In this document: positions 42,912 through 51,121 of the stretch, in pieces
Layout: every line of letters begins with the position of its first letter
Numbering within the stretch: the stretch's first letter is position 1
Source of the DNA: Variovorax terrae
GTDB lineage: Bacteria > Pseudomonadota > Gammaproteobacteria > Burkholderiales > Burkholderiaceae_C
NCBI RefSeq assembly: GCF_022809125.1
Contig: NZ_JALGBI010000001.1
Span: forward strand, 1,426,001-1,490,000
Direction of reading: 5' to 3'
Length of the DNA: 64,000 nt
Made by a program: the position numbers and the translations under genes
Notes under the pieces: model-generated
What the model was told of the DNA's origin: nothing
Seen by the model: the letters and a program-made list of their open reading frames with translations, nothing else
Database searches by the model: none

Positions 42912-44258
42912 ATGAGCTCCATCACTGCATGCTGCCCGGCCGTGCTCGTGGCGGCCCCGGCCTCCGGCCAGGGCAAGACCACGGTGGCGGCCGCGCTGGC
43001 GCGGCTGCATGCGCGCCAGGGGCGGCGCGTGCGCGTCTTCAAGTGCGGGCCGGACTTCCTGGACCCGCACTGGCTCGCGCTGGCCAGCGGCGCACCGGTG
43101 CATCAGCTCGACCTGTGGATGACCGGCGAGGCCGACTGCATGGCGCGCCTGCATGCGGCGGCGCAGGAGGCCGACCTGATCGTCATCGAAGGCGTGATGG
43201 GCCTGTTCGACGGCACGCCGAGCGCGGCCGACCTGGCGCAGCGCTTCGGCCTGCCGGTGCTGGCCGTGATCGATGCCTCGGCCATGGCCGGCACCTTCGG
43301 CGCGCTGGCCTACGGGCTGCAGCACTACCGGCCCGGCCTGCGCTGGGCCGGCGTGCTGGCCAACCGCGTGGCCAGCGAGCGCCACGCGCAGATGCTGCAG
43401 GAGGGCCTGCGCGAACCCGATCAATGGCGGGGGGCGCTGATGCGCAACCCGGCGCTCTCGTTGCCCGAACGCCACCTGGGCCTGGTGGCCGCGTCGGAGG
43501 TGGGCGACGCGCTGGCGCGGCTCGATGCCGCCGCCGACGCGCTGGCGGCCACGCCGCTGGGGCGCATGGGCGTGGCTGAACTGCAAGACTGGGGCGTCGA
43601 GTTCCCTGCACCCGCTGTTCCCACTGCAGCGCCCGTCGATGCGCCGCTGGTCGGCACCACGATTGCGGTGGCGCGCGATGCAGCTTTCTGTTTTCTCTAT
43701 GCGGCCAACCTGGACTGCCTGCGCGCGCTGGGCGCGCAACTGGTGTTCTTCTCGCCGCTGGCCGATGCGGCGCTGCCGCCCTGCGATGCCGTCTGGCTGC
43801 CCGGCGGCTACCCCGAACTGCATGCCGCGGCCCTGGGCGCCAACCACGGCCTGTGCGACAGCCTGCGGGCGCATGCGACGCAGGGCCGGCCCATCTGGGC
43901 CGAATGCGGTGGCATGATGGCGCTCTTTGAACAACTGGCCACGGCCGACGGCACCGTGCACGCAATGTGGGGCCTGCTGCCGGGCCGCGTCACCATGCAG
44001 CAACGCCTGGCCGCCCTCGGGCCGCAGCAACTCGACCTGGACGGCCAGGCGCTGCGCGGCCACACCTTCCACTACTCGCGCTGCGAGACGGCGCTGCGGC
44101 CCGCTGCGCGCAGCCGCCGGCCGGGCGCACCGAACGCAGCGGGTGAGGGCGAGGCGCTCTATGTGCAAGGCCCGGTGCGCGCGAGCTATTTCCACGCCTA
44201 CTTTCCCTCGAACCCGGCCCTGGTGGCGCGGCTGTTCAGTGCCGGGGGTGTGGCATGA
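42912..44258 (+). CDS. cobB: cobyrinic acid a,c-diamide synthase
   Basis: A 448-residue glutamine-dependent amidase of the CobB/CbiA type. ATP site ASGQGKTTVAAALARLHARQ, then FKCGPDFLDPHW (substrate binding), VMGLFDGTPS, and a class I amidotransferase domain with nucleophile Cys in WAECGGMMAL. In a salvage-type cluster lacking the corrin-ring genes it probably acts on incomplete corrinoids. The next gene overlaps its stop (ATGA). Confidence 0.93.
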   Translation: MSSITACCPAVLVAAPASGQGKTTVAAALARLHARQGRRVRVFKCGPDFLDPHWLALASGAPVHQLDLWMTGEADCMARLHAAAQEADLIVIEGVMGLFDGTPSAADLAQRFGLPVLAVIDASAMAGTFGALAYGLQHYRPGLRWAGVLANRVASERHAQMLQEGLREPDQWRGALMRNPALSLPERHLGLVAASEVGDALARLDAAADALAATPLGRMGVAELQDWGVEFPAPAVPTAAPVDAPLVGTTIAVARDAAFCFLYAANLDCLRALGAQLVFFSPLADAALPPCDAVWLPGGYPELHAAALGANHGLCDSLRAHATQGRPIWAECGGMMALFEQLATADGTVHAMWGLLPGRVTMQQRLAALGPQQLDLDGQALRGHTFHYSRCETALRPAARSRRPGAPNAAGEGEALYVQGPVRASYFHAYFPSNPALVARLFSAGGVA

Positions 44259-45067
44259 GCACGGCCAGCCTGGGCCCGCAGCGCATCGTCTGCCTCACGG
44301 AAGAGACCACCGAGTGGCTCTACCTGCTGGGCGAAGAGCGCCGCATCGTCGGCATCTCGGGCTACACCGTGCGGCCGCGCCGCGCGCGCGACGAGAAGCC
44401 CAAGGTCAGCGCCTTCCTGAGCGCCAAGATCGACAAGATCCTGGCGCTGGAGCCCGATTGCGTGTTCGGTTTTTCGGACCTGCAGGCCGACATCGCGAGC
44501 CAGCTCATCCGCCACGGGGTGCAGGTCACGGTGTTCAACCAGCGCAGCGTGGCGCAGATCTTCTCCATGCTGTACCAGGTGGCGGCCATGGTGGGCCAGG
44601 CCGAACAGGGGCTGGCGCGCATCGCGGCCCTGCAGGCGCGGCTGGACGCCATCCGCATGGCGGCCGCAACTCTGCCGCGCCGCCCGCGCGTGTTCTTCGA
44701 GGAGTGGGACGAGCCGCACATCAGCGCCATCGCCTGGGTCTCGGAGCTGCTGGGCATCGCCGGCGGCGACGACTGCTTTCCCGAACTCGCGCGCGAGCCC
44801 CTGGGCAAGCAGCGCATCATCGCCGACGGTGCCGAGATCGTGCGGCGCAACCCCGACATCATCATTGGCTCCTGGTGCGGCAAGAAGTTCCGGCCCGAGA
44901 AGGTGGCGGCACGCGCGGGCTGGCAGGACGTGGCCGCGGTCCGGCACGGCGAGCTGCACGAGATCAAGTCGGCCGACATCCTGCAGCCCGGCCCGGCTGC
45001 GCTGAGCGACGGCGTGGAGCAACTGCACCGTATCGTCGTGGACTGGAGCGACAGGCATGGACGCTGA
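44255..45067 (+). CDS. BtuF-like corrinoid-binding protein without signal peptide
   Basis: A 270-residue ABC-type periplasmic-binding-fold protein (RIVCLTEETTEWLYLLGEERR, ILALEPDCVFGFSDLQADIA, FFEEWDEPHISAIAWVSELLG, DIIIGSWCGKKFRP). It matches cobalamin-binding BtuF relatives but has no signal peptide or lipobox, so it should stay in the cytoplasm. A second, secreted btuF follows at 45653. It overlaps cobB and cobU by four and eleven bases. It may bind or hand over a corrinoid inside the cell; that is inference. Confidence 0.82.
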   Translation: MSTASLGPQRIVCLTEETTEWLYLLGEERRIVGISGYTVRPRRARDEKPKVSAFLSAKIDKILALEPDCVFGFSDLQADIASQLIRHGVQVTVFNQRSVAQIFSMLYQVAAMVGQAEQGLARIAALQARLDAIRMAAATLPRRPRVFFEEWDEPHISAIAWVSELLGIAGGDDCFPELAREPLGKQRIIADGAEIVRRNPDIIIGSWCGKKFRPEKVAARAGWQDVAAVRHGELHEIKSADILQPGPAALSDGVEQLHRIVVDWSDRHGR

Positions 45068-45656
45068 GCGCGCCGTCGTCCGCAGCGAACTGGTCCTTGG
45101 CGGCCAGCGCAGCGGCAAGTCGCGCCGCGCCGAAGAGCTGGCGGCCGCCTGGCTCGCGCAGTCGCCCGTGCACCGCGCCGTGTTCATCGCCACGGCGCAG
45201 CCCTGGGACGCCGAGATACGCGAGCGCATCGCGCGCCATCGCCAGGACCGGGCCGAGCGCCTGCCCGGTATGGCCACGGTGGAGGCGCCGCTGCATCTGG
45301 CCGAGGCGCTGCGCGAGCACAGCCGCGCCGACACGCTGGTGCTGGTGGACTGCCTCACGCTCTGGCTCACCAATTGGCTGATGCCGGCCGGCGAGGGCGC
45401 AGATTTTGAATCAAATCGGCCGCAGGTCCAGGCGCAGCGGTCATCGGTTGCTATGTTTTTGGAAGCAATCGGCGCGGCCGCCGGCCCCGTGGTGCTGGTC
45501 AGCAACGAGATCGGGCTGGGCGTGGTGCCACTCGGGCGCGAGGTGCGGGCCTACGTCGATGCATTGGGCCGGCTCAACCAGGACGTGGCGCAGCGCTGCG
45601 CGCGCGTGACCTTGATGGCGGCCGGACTGCCGCTCACACTGAAGGACGAGGCATGA
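45057..45656 (+). CDS. cobU: bifunctional adenosylcobinamide kinase/guanylyltransferase
   Basis: A 199-residue enzyme that phosphorylates and then guanylates adenosylcobinamide. P-loop LVLGGQRSGKSRRAEELAA, FIATAQPWDAEIRERIARH (His guanylylation region), LVDCLTLWLTNWLMP and VSNEIGLGVVPLGREVR are standard. Between the last two, residues about 116-138 (DFESNRPQVQAQRSSVAMF) are encoded by dispersed element copy E. Active-site motifs are intact, so the insert is probably tolerated in a surface helix region. ATGA overlap with btuF. Confidence 0.93.
   Translation: MDAERAVVRSELVLGGQRSGKSRRAEELAAAWLAQSPVHRAVFIATAQPWDAEIRERIARHRQDRAERLPGMATVEAPLHLAEALREHSRADTLVLVDCLTLWLTNWLMPAGEGADFESNRPQVQAQRSSVAMFLEAIGAAAGPVVLVSNEIGLGVVPLGREVRAYVDALGRLNQDVAQRCARVTLMAAGLPLTLKDEA
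45402..45470 (+). repeat. dispersed element family 1, copy E (in frame in cobU)
   Basis: GATTTTGAATCAAATCGGCC, then GGTCCAG, GGTCATCGGTTGCTAT and GGAAGCAATC. Full-length and in consensus orientation, this is the clearest copy. The terminal inverted repeat is TTGCT...AGCAA. It is read through in frame. Confidence 0.88.
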
Positions 45657-46537
45657 TCGCAAGACCCCGGCGGCTGGCCTGGACGGTGCTGCTGCTGTTG
45701 CTGGGCGCAGCCCTGCGCGCGCAGGCGCTGGAGGTGACCGACGACCGCGGCGTGACCGTGCGCTTCGAGCGCGCGCCGCAGCGCATCGTGAGCGTGCTGC
45801 CCTCGCTGACCGAGACCGTGTGCGAACTCGGCGCCTGTGCGCGCCTGGTGGGCGTGGACCGCTACTCCAACCACCCGGCCTCGGTGCGCGCGCTGCCCCA
45901 GGTGGGCGGCGGCATCGACCCCAACATCGAGGCCATCGTCGCGCTCAAGCCCGATCTGGTGCTGATGGCCACCTCCTCGCGCGGCGCACAGCGGCTGGAG
46001 GCGCTGGGCCTCAAGGTGGTGGCGCTCGAACCCAAGAGTGGCGCCGACGTGCGGCGCGTGCTCGGCAAGGTCGGCCAGGTGCTGGACGTGCCCGACGCCC
46101 AGCGCGTGTGGCGCGTGATCGACGCCAGCGTCTCGGCCGCGGCGCAGTCGCTGCCGCCCGAGGTGCGCCGGCTGCGCGTGTACTACGAGGTCAGCCGCGG
46201 CCCCTATGGCGCGGGCGAGAGCTCGTTCATCGGCGAGATCATGACGCGCCTGGGCGTGCGCAACATCGTGCCGCCCGAGCTCGGGCCGTTTCCCAAGCTC
46301 AACCCCGAGTTCGTGGTGCGTGCCAACCCCGACCTCATCATGATCGGCGAGCGCAACGCGCAAGGCCTCGCCCAGCGCCCGGGCTGGGGCGGCATCCGCG
46401 CGATCCGCGAGCAGCGCGTCTGCGTCTTCACGGCCGAGCAGTCCGACGTGCTGGTGCGGCCCGGCCCGCGCATGGCCGAGTCCGCACGCATCATGGCGCG
46501 CTGCCTGCAGGACAAGGGCGGAGCCCGGGCGCCATGA
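45653..46537 (+). CDS. btuF: cobalamin ABC transporter periplasmic binding protein
   Basis: A 294-residue protein with a clear signal peptide (cut near ALRAQA, residue 25). Binding-fold motifs RIVSVLPSLTETVCELG, VGVDRYSNHPASVRALPQVGGG and ALKPDLVLMATSS define BtuF. It delivers corrinoid to BtuCD. It overlaps cobU (ATGA at 45653) and btuC (ATGA at 46534). Confidence 0.93.
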   Translation: MIARPRRLAWTVLLLLLGAALRAQALEVTDDRGVTVRFERAPQRIVSVLPSLTETVCELGACARLVGVDRYSNHPASVRALPQVGGGIDPNIEAIVALKPDLVLMATSSRGAQRLEALGLKVVALEPKSGADVRRVLGKVGQVLDVPDAQRVWRVIDASVSAAAQSLPPEVRRLRVYYEVSRGPYGAGESSFIGEIMTRLGVRNIVPPELGPFPKLNPEFVVRANPDLIMIGERNAQGLAQRPGWGGIRAIREQRVCVFTAEQSDVLVRPGPRMAESARIMARCLQDKGGARAP

Positions 46538-47571
46538 CGCACCGCACGGCCCCGGCCGACATCGTCCATGCCTCGGCGCGCCGCGCATGGGCCCTGGCGC
46601 TGGCGCTGCTGGCGCTCGGCGGCGCCCTGCTGATGCTGGGCGCGGGCATCGGCAGCACCGGCTTCGAAAGCGTGCTGCGCGCCCGGCACGACCCGGTGGC
46701 CTGGCAGATCGTCTGGGACATCCGGCTGCCGCGCACGCTGGGCGCCTGGGTGGCCGGCGCGCTGCTGGGGCTGGCGGGCGCAGTGGCGCAGGGGCTGTTC
46801 CGCAACCCGCTGGCCGATCCCTTCCTGCTGGGCAGCGCCTCGGGGGCCACCCTGGGCGTGGCCGTGGCGCTCGCGCTGTTCGGCGTCTCGCCGTTCGCCA
46901 TGCAGTGGCTGGTGCGGCTCGAACTCACGGGCGCGGCCTTCCTGGGCGCGGTGGCCGGCGTGGTGCTCACGCTCACGCTCGCCAAGGGCGTGCAGCACAC
47001 GCTGCGGCTGCTGCTGGCCGGCGTGATCGTGGGCTTCGTGCTGGGCGCCATCAAGGACCTGGTGGCGCTGAGCGTGCCCGACATCCTGCAGGCGCTGCAG
47101 GGCTTCATGCTGGGCAGCACCGGCTTCGTCGGCTGGGAGGGCTGCCTGCTGATGCTGGCGACCTGGCTGGCCTGCAGCGTCGCGGGCTGGGTGCTCAGCC
47201 CCGTGCTCGACGGCCTGACGCTGGGCGAGGCCACCGCGCGCAGCCTGGGCCTGCCGCTGGCGCGCCTGCGCGTGGCGCTGGTGGTGGTGCTGGCGCTGGC
47301 CACCGGCACCGCGGTGGCGCAGACCGGGCTGGTGGGCTTCGTCGGCCTGGCGGCGCCGCACCTGGTGCGCTCCATCGTCAAGACCACGCATGACCGCCTG
47401 CTGCTGCTCAGCGGCCTGATGGGCGGACTGCTGCTGATGGCGGCCGATCTGCTGTCGCGCTGGCTGATCGCGCCCCAGGAGCTGCCCGTGGGCGTGCTCA
47501 CGGCCGTGCTCGGCGGCAGCTACCTGCTGTGGCTCATGCACCGGCGCGGCCGCGGGGGGGCGCTGCTGTGA
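46534..47571 (+). CDS. btuC: cobalamin ABC transporter permease (FecCD family)
   Basis: A 345-residue permease with about ten helices. IRLPRTLGAWVAGALLGLAGAVAQGLFRNPLADP is split over the family's first signature (RLPRTLGAWVAGALLGLAG and FRNPLADPFLLGSASGA). GLVGFVGLAAPHLVR carries the EAA-like loop that contacts the ATPase. It overlaps the stop of btuF and the GTG start of btuD. Confidence 0.93.
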   Translation: MTHRTAPADIVHASARRAWALALALLALGGALLMLGAGIGSTGFESVLRARHDPVAWQIVWDIRLPRTLGAWVAGALLGLAGAVAQGLFRNPLADPFLLGSASGATLGVAVALALFGVSPFAMQWLVRLELTGAAFLGAVAGVVLTLTLAKGVQHTLRLLLAGVIVGFVLGAIKDLVALSVPDILQALQGFMLGSTGFVGWEGCLLMLATWLACSVAGWVLSPVLDGLTLGEATARSLGLPLARLRVALVVVLALATGTAVAQTGLVGFVGLAAPHLVRSIVKTTHDRLLLLSGLMGGLLLMAADLLSRWLIAPQELPVGVLTAVLGGSYLLWLMHRRGRGGALL

Positions 47572-48335
47572 GGCCGCCCGCCCTCCAGGCCCGCGGCCTG
47601 CGCGCCTCGCTCGGCCAGGCCGAGGTGCTGCACGGCATCGACCTGGACCTGCCCGCGGGCCGCTGGAGCTGCATCGTCGGCCCCAACGGGGCGGGCAAGT
47701 CGACCCTGCTCAAGGCCCTGGCCGGCCTGCTGCCGCACCACGGCGAGGTGGCGCTGCTCGGCCAGCCGCTGGCCGCGCTGCCGGCGCGCCGGCGTGCGCG
47801 CCAGCTCGCCTGGCTGGGCCAGAACGAAGGCTCGGCCGAGGACCTCACGGCCTACGACGTGGCCATGCTCGGCCGCCTGCCGCACCAGCCCTGGCTGGCC
47901 GCGCCCAGCGCCGCCGACCGCGCCGCCGTGGAGCGCGCGCTGCGCACCACCCAGGCCTGGGACTGGCGCGCCCGGCCGCTGGGCCAGCTCTCGGGCGGCG
48001 AGCGCCAGCGCGTGCTGCTGGCGCGCGCGCTGGCGGTCGAGGCCGAGGTGCTGCTGATGGACGAGCCGCTGGCCAACCTCGACCCGCCGCACCAGGCCGA
48101 CTGGCTGCTCACGGTGCGCGCGCTGGTGGCCGAGGGCCGCACCGTGGTCAGCGTGCTGCACGAAAGCTCGCTGGCGCTGCAGGCCGATGAGATGGTCATC
48201 ATGGCGGCGGGCCGCGTCGTGCACCAGGGCGCCTGCGCCGATGCGGCCACGCACCGCGCGCTCGAAGCCGTGTTCGACCAGCGCCTGGCCGTGCGCCGCG
48301 TCGACGACCACTGGGTGGCTTTACCGCGCCCCTGA
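47568..48335 (+). CDS. btuD: cobalamin ABC transporter ATP-binding protein
   Basis: A 255-residue ATPase with Walker [15 protein letters not shown], signature [16 protein letters not shown], Walker [13 protein letters not shown] and H-loop VLHESSLAL. The start is taken as GTG at 47568, overlapping the btuC stop (GTGA), which gives the normal N-terminus; the frame is open further back. Together with btuF and btuC it forms the inner-membrane B12 importer. Confidence 0.92.
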   Translation: MRPPALQARGLRASLGQAEVLHGIDLDLPAGRWSCIVGPNGAGKSTLLKALAGLLPHHGEVALLGQPLAALPARRRARQLAWLGQNEGSAEDLTAYDVAMLGRLPHQPWLAAPSAADRAAVERALRTTQAWDWRARPLGQLSGGERQRVLLARALAVEAEVLLMDEPLANLDPPHQADWLLTVRALVAEGRTVVSVLHESSLALQADEMVIMAAGRVVHQGACADAATHRALEAVFDQRLAVRRVDDHWVALPRP

Positions 48336-48357
48336 GACACCTTCCAAGGATTTCCCC

Positions 48358-48927
48358 ATGCAGATCGAAACCCCGCCCAGCACCAAGCCCTACGAGAAGC
48401 CGGAAGGCGAGCGCCGCGGCCTAGTCATCGTCAACACCGGCGACGGCAAGGGCAAGAGCACGGCCGCCTTTGGCCTCGCGCTGCGCGCCCATGGCCGCGG
48501 CAAGGCCGTGAAGATCTACCAGTTCATGAAGGTGCCCACGGCGCGCTTCGGCGAGCACCGCATGTTCGAGCAGATCGGCATCCCGATCGAGGGGCTGGGC
48601 GACGGCTTTTCGTGGAAGAGCCAGGACCTGGAGCACTCGGCTCAGCTCGCGCGCGACGGCTGGCAGAAGGCGCGCGCCACCATCCTGGGCGGCGCGCATT
48701 TCCTGGTGGTGCTCGACGAGATCACCTACCCGCTGATCTACGGCTGGCTGCCCCTGGATGAGGTGCTGGCCACGCTGCGCGAGCGGCCCAAAGATGTGCA
48801 CGTGGTGCTGACCGGCCGGCGCTGCCCGCCCGAGATCATCGAGCTGGCCGACACGGTGACCGAGATGACCAAGATCAAGCATGCCTTCAACGCCGGCATC
48901 CCGGCGCAGCGCGGCATCGAGGACTGA
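48358..48927 (+). CDS. cobO: corrinoid adenosyltransferase
   Basis: A 189-residue CobA/CobO-type enzyme that transfers the adenosyl group of ATP to cob(I)alamin. P-loop [19 protein letters not shown], then [35 protein letters not shown] and [20 protein letters not shown]. Full length. It starts 22 bases after btuD behind CCAAGGA. Confidence 0.95.
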   Translation: MQIETPPSTKPYEKPEGERRGLVIVNTGDGKGKSTAAFGLALRAHGRGKAVKIYQFMKVPTARFGEHRMFEQIGIPIEGLGDGFSWKSQDLEHSAQLARDGWQKARATILGGAHFLVVLDEITYPLIYGWLPLDEVLATLRERPKDVHVVLTGRRCPPEIIELADTVTEMTKIKHAFNAGIPAQRGIED

Positions 48928-48959
48928 TACGGCATCATGCGGGATCGGAGGCCTTGCAC

Positions 48960-50156
48960 ATGATGACGCTTGAACTCGATAGTGCCTGGACGCTGGTGGC
49001 GGCACTGGCCACGATCCTGCTGGGCCAGCGCCTCAACCGCGCGCTGCCCGCGCTGGAGCGCGCCAGCATCCCGCCCGCGGTGACGGCGGGCCTGCTGCTG
49101 TCGGTGCTGCTGGCCGTGCTGCGTGCGGGCGGGGTGCTCGACCTGCGCCTCTCCACCGTGCCGCGCGACGTGCTGCTACTGGTGTTCTTTTCGTCGCTCG
49201 GCTTCGGCGCGCACCTCGGCCGGCTGGCCACGGCCGGCAAGGGGGCGCTGGTGATCTGCCTCGCCATCGTGCTGGTGGCCCTGGGCCAGAACCTGGTGGG
49301 CGCTGCGCTCGCACGCGCCTTCGGCGAGCCGGCGGCGATGGGCCTGTTCATCGGCAGCGCCGCCTACCTGGGCGGGCATGGCACCGCCACCGCCTGGGCC
49401 GGTGTGCCGCAGGTCGCGGGCCTGGCCGGCGTGCTGGAGGTGGGCTTGGGCAGCGCCACGCTGGGCCTGGTGCTGGGCGGCCTGGTGGCCGGCCCGGTGG
49501 CGGCCTGGCTGGCCCGGCGCAGCCAGGGCGGGGCGGGGCCGGCCGAGGCGGCCGCGCCGGGGGCCGATGAGGCGCCCCCGCGCGAATCGCCGTTCTCCTC
49601 CGACCGCTGGCTGCTGCCGCTGCTGTGCCTGACGGCCTGCGTGGCGGTGGGCCCGCTGCTGCGCGAGGCGCTGGCGGCCACAGGCCTGCAGGTGCCGGGC
49701 TTCCTGACGGTGCTGCTCTCGGCTGTGCTGCTCACCAATCTGGCGGACGCGCTGCGCAAGCCGTTCGACACCGAGGCGACCGATCTCGTCGGCACGCTGG
49801 CGCTGCGCCTGTTCCTGGCTATTGCCATGCTCTCGCTCGACTGGGTGGCGCTGGCGGCCCAGTTGCCGCTGCTGCTGACGGGTGCCGTGGCGCAGACGCT
49901 GCTCACCGTGGCGGTGGGGCTGCTCGTGGTCTACACGCTGTTCGGGCGCGGCCGCGACGGCGCGGCGGCCTGCGGCGGCTTCATCGGCTTCAGCCTCGGC
50001 GCCATGCCGGTCGGGCTGGCGGTGATGCGCCGCCTGAACACCAAGGTCGGCGAGACGCCGCGCGCGCTGCTGGCCATCACGCTGGCGGCATCGCTGTTCA
50101 CCGACACCGCCAACGCCCTCATCCTGACCACGCTGCTGCGCTGGTTCGGGCCATGA
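48960..50156 (+). CDS. GltS-like sodium/glutamate symporter
   Basis: A 398-residue membrane protein with about ten helices of the GltS family: ASIPPAVTAGLLLSVLLAVL, LLLVFFSSLGFGAHLGRLA, AAYLGGHGTATAWAGVP and GFIGFSLGAMPVGLAVMRRL. The start at 48960 has GGAGG upstream; TTG at 48954 and ATG at 48963 are alternatives. It is coupled to cbiB (ATGA at 50153), which is odd for a glutamate transporter; it may carry another substrate linked to B12 assembly, such as an amino acid or aminopropanol source. That is inference. Confidence 0.87.
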   Translation: MMTLELDSAWTLVAALATILLGQRLNRALPALERASIPPAVTAGLLLSVLLAVLRAGGVLDLRLSTVPRDVLLLVFFSSLGFGAHLGRLATAGKGALVICLAIVLVALGQNLVGAALARAFGEPAAMGLFIGSAAYLGGHGTATAWAGVPQVAGLAGVLEVGLGSATLGLVLGGLVAGPVAAWLARRSQGGAGPAEAAAPGADEAPPRESPFSSDRWLLPLLCLTACVAVGPLLREALAATGLQVPGFLTVLLSAVLLTNLADALRKPFDTEATDLVGTLALRLFLAIAMLSLDWVALAAQLPLLLTGAVAQTLLTVAVGLLVVYTLFGRGRDGAAACGGFIGFSLGAMPVGLAVMRRLNTKVGETPRALLAITLAASLFTDTANALILTTLLRWFGP

Positions 50157-51121
50157 ACGCGGCGCTCATGGCGTCCGGCCTGGCCGTGGCCCTGCTCATC
50201 GATCGCCTGCTGGGCGAACCGCCGGCCCGGCTGCACCCGGTGGTGGGCATGGGCCGCTACCTGGGCTGGATCGGCGGGCTCATCACCGCGCGGCAGCATC
50301 CACAGCGGGAGCCGGCGCCCGACTGGCGCGCCTTCGGTGCCGGTGCGCTGGCCTGGTGCGCCGGCGCGGCGCTGGTGGGCGGGCTGGCCTGGCTGGCCCA
50401 GCAGGCCATGGCCGGGCTGCCGCTGGTGGCGGGCGGGCTGCTGCTGGGCTGTCTGCTCAAGCCGCTGCTGGCGTGGCGCATGCTGCGCGACGAGGTGGCG
50501 GCGGTGGAGGCGGCGCTGCAGCAGTCGCTGGCGGCCGGACGCGAGCGGCTGTCGTGGCTGGTGAGCCGCGACACGACCCAGCTCAATGAGAGCGCGGTGC
50601 GCGAAAGCGCCATCGAGTCGCTGGCCGAGAACCTCAACGACTCGGTGGTGGCGCCAATCTTCTGGTTCGTGCTGCTGGGGCTGCCGGGCGCCGCGGTCTA
50701 CCGTTTCGCCAACACCGCCGACGCCATGTGGGGCTACCGCGGCGTGTACCGCGGGCGCAATTGGGAGTGGGCCGGCAAGTGGGCTGCGCGCGCCGACGAT
50801 GCGCTGTCGTGGCTGCCGGCGCGCCTCACGGCGCTGCTGCTCAAGGGGCTGAGCCGCGGTCTGCCGCTGCAGGCGCTGCGCCGCGAGGCGGCCCGCACGC
50901 CGTCGCCCAACAGCGGCTGGCCAATGGCCGCCATGGCGCTGAAGCTCGGCGTCTGCCTGCGCAAGCCCGGCGTCTATGCGCTGAACGCCGCCGGACGGGC
51001 GCCGCAGGCCGCCGACACGGCCCAGGCGCTGATTTATGCATCAAAAGCGGTTTATGTCCAGGTGCTGTGGTCGTTTCTAGCTATTGTTTTGATAGCGATG
51101 GAAGGCTCATGGCTGCGCTGA
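50153..51121 (+). CDS. cbiB: adenosylcobinamide-phosphate synthase
   Basis: A 322-residue membrane protein that attaches aminopropanol (phosphate) to adenosylcobyric acid. LLIDRLLGEPPARLHPVVGMGRYL, VSRDTTQLNESAVRESAIESLAEN-type core and FANTADAMWGYRGVYRGRNW-type motif are standard. The C-terminus from about residue 293 to 314 (YASKAVYVQVLWSFLAIVL) is encoded by dispersed element copy F and forms what looks like a final membrane helix. cobC starts inside its last 13 bases. Confidence 0.92.
   Translation: MNAALMASGLAVALLIDRLLGEPPARLHPVVGMGRYLGWIGGLITARQHPQREPAPDWRAFGAGALAWCAGAALVGGLAWLAQQAMAGLPLVAGGLLLGCLLKPLLAWRMLRDEVAAVEAALQQSLAAGRERLSWLVSRDTTQLNESAVRESAIESLAENLNDSVVAPIFWFVLLGLPGAAVYRFANTADAMWGYRGVYRGRNWEWAGKWAARADDALSWLPARLTALLLKGLSRGLPLQALRREAARTPSPNSGWPMAAMALKLGVCLRKPGVYALNAAGRAPQAADTAQALIYASKAVYVQVLWSFLAIVLIAMEGSWLR
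51031..51096 (+). repeat. dispersed element family 1, copy F (in frame in cbiB)
   Basis: GATTTATGCATCAAAAGCGG, then GTCCAGG, GGTCGTTTCTAGCTATTG and TTTTGATAGC. The terminal inverted repeat GCTAT-N7-ATAGC (51080-51096) is perfect. It supplies the last residues of CbiB and lies just before the cobC start. Confidence 0.85.
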
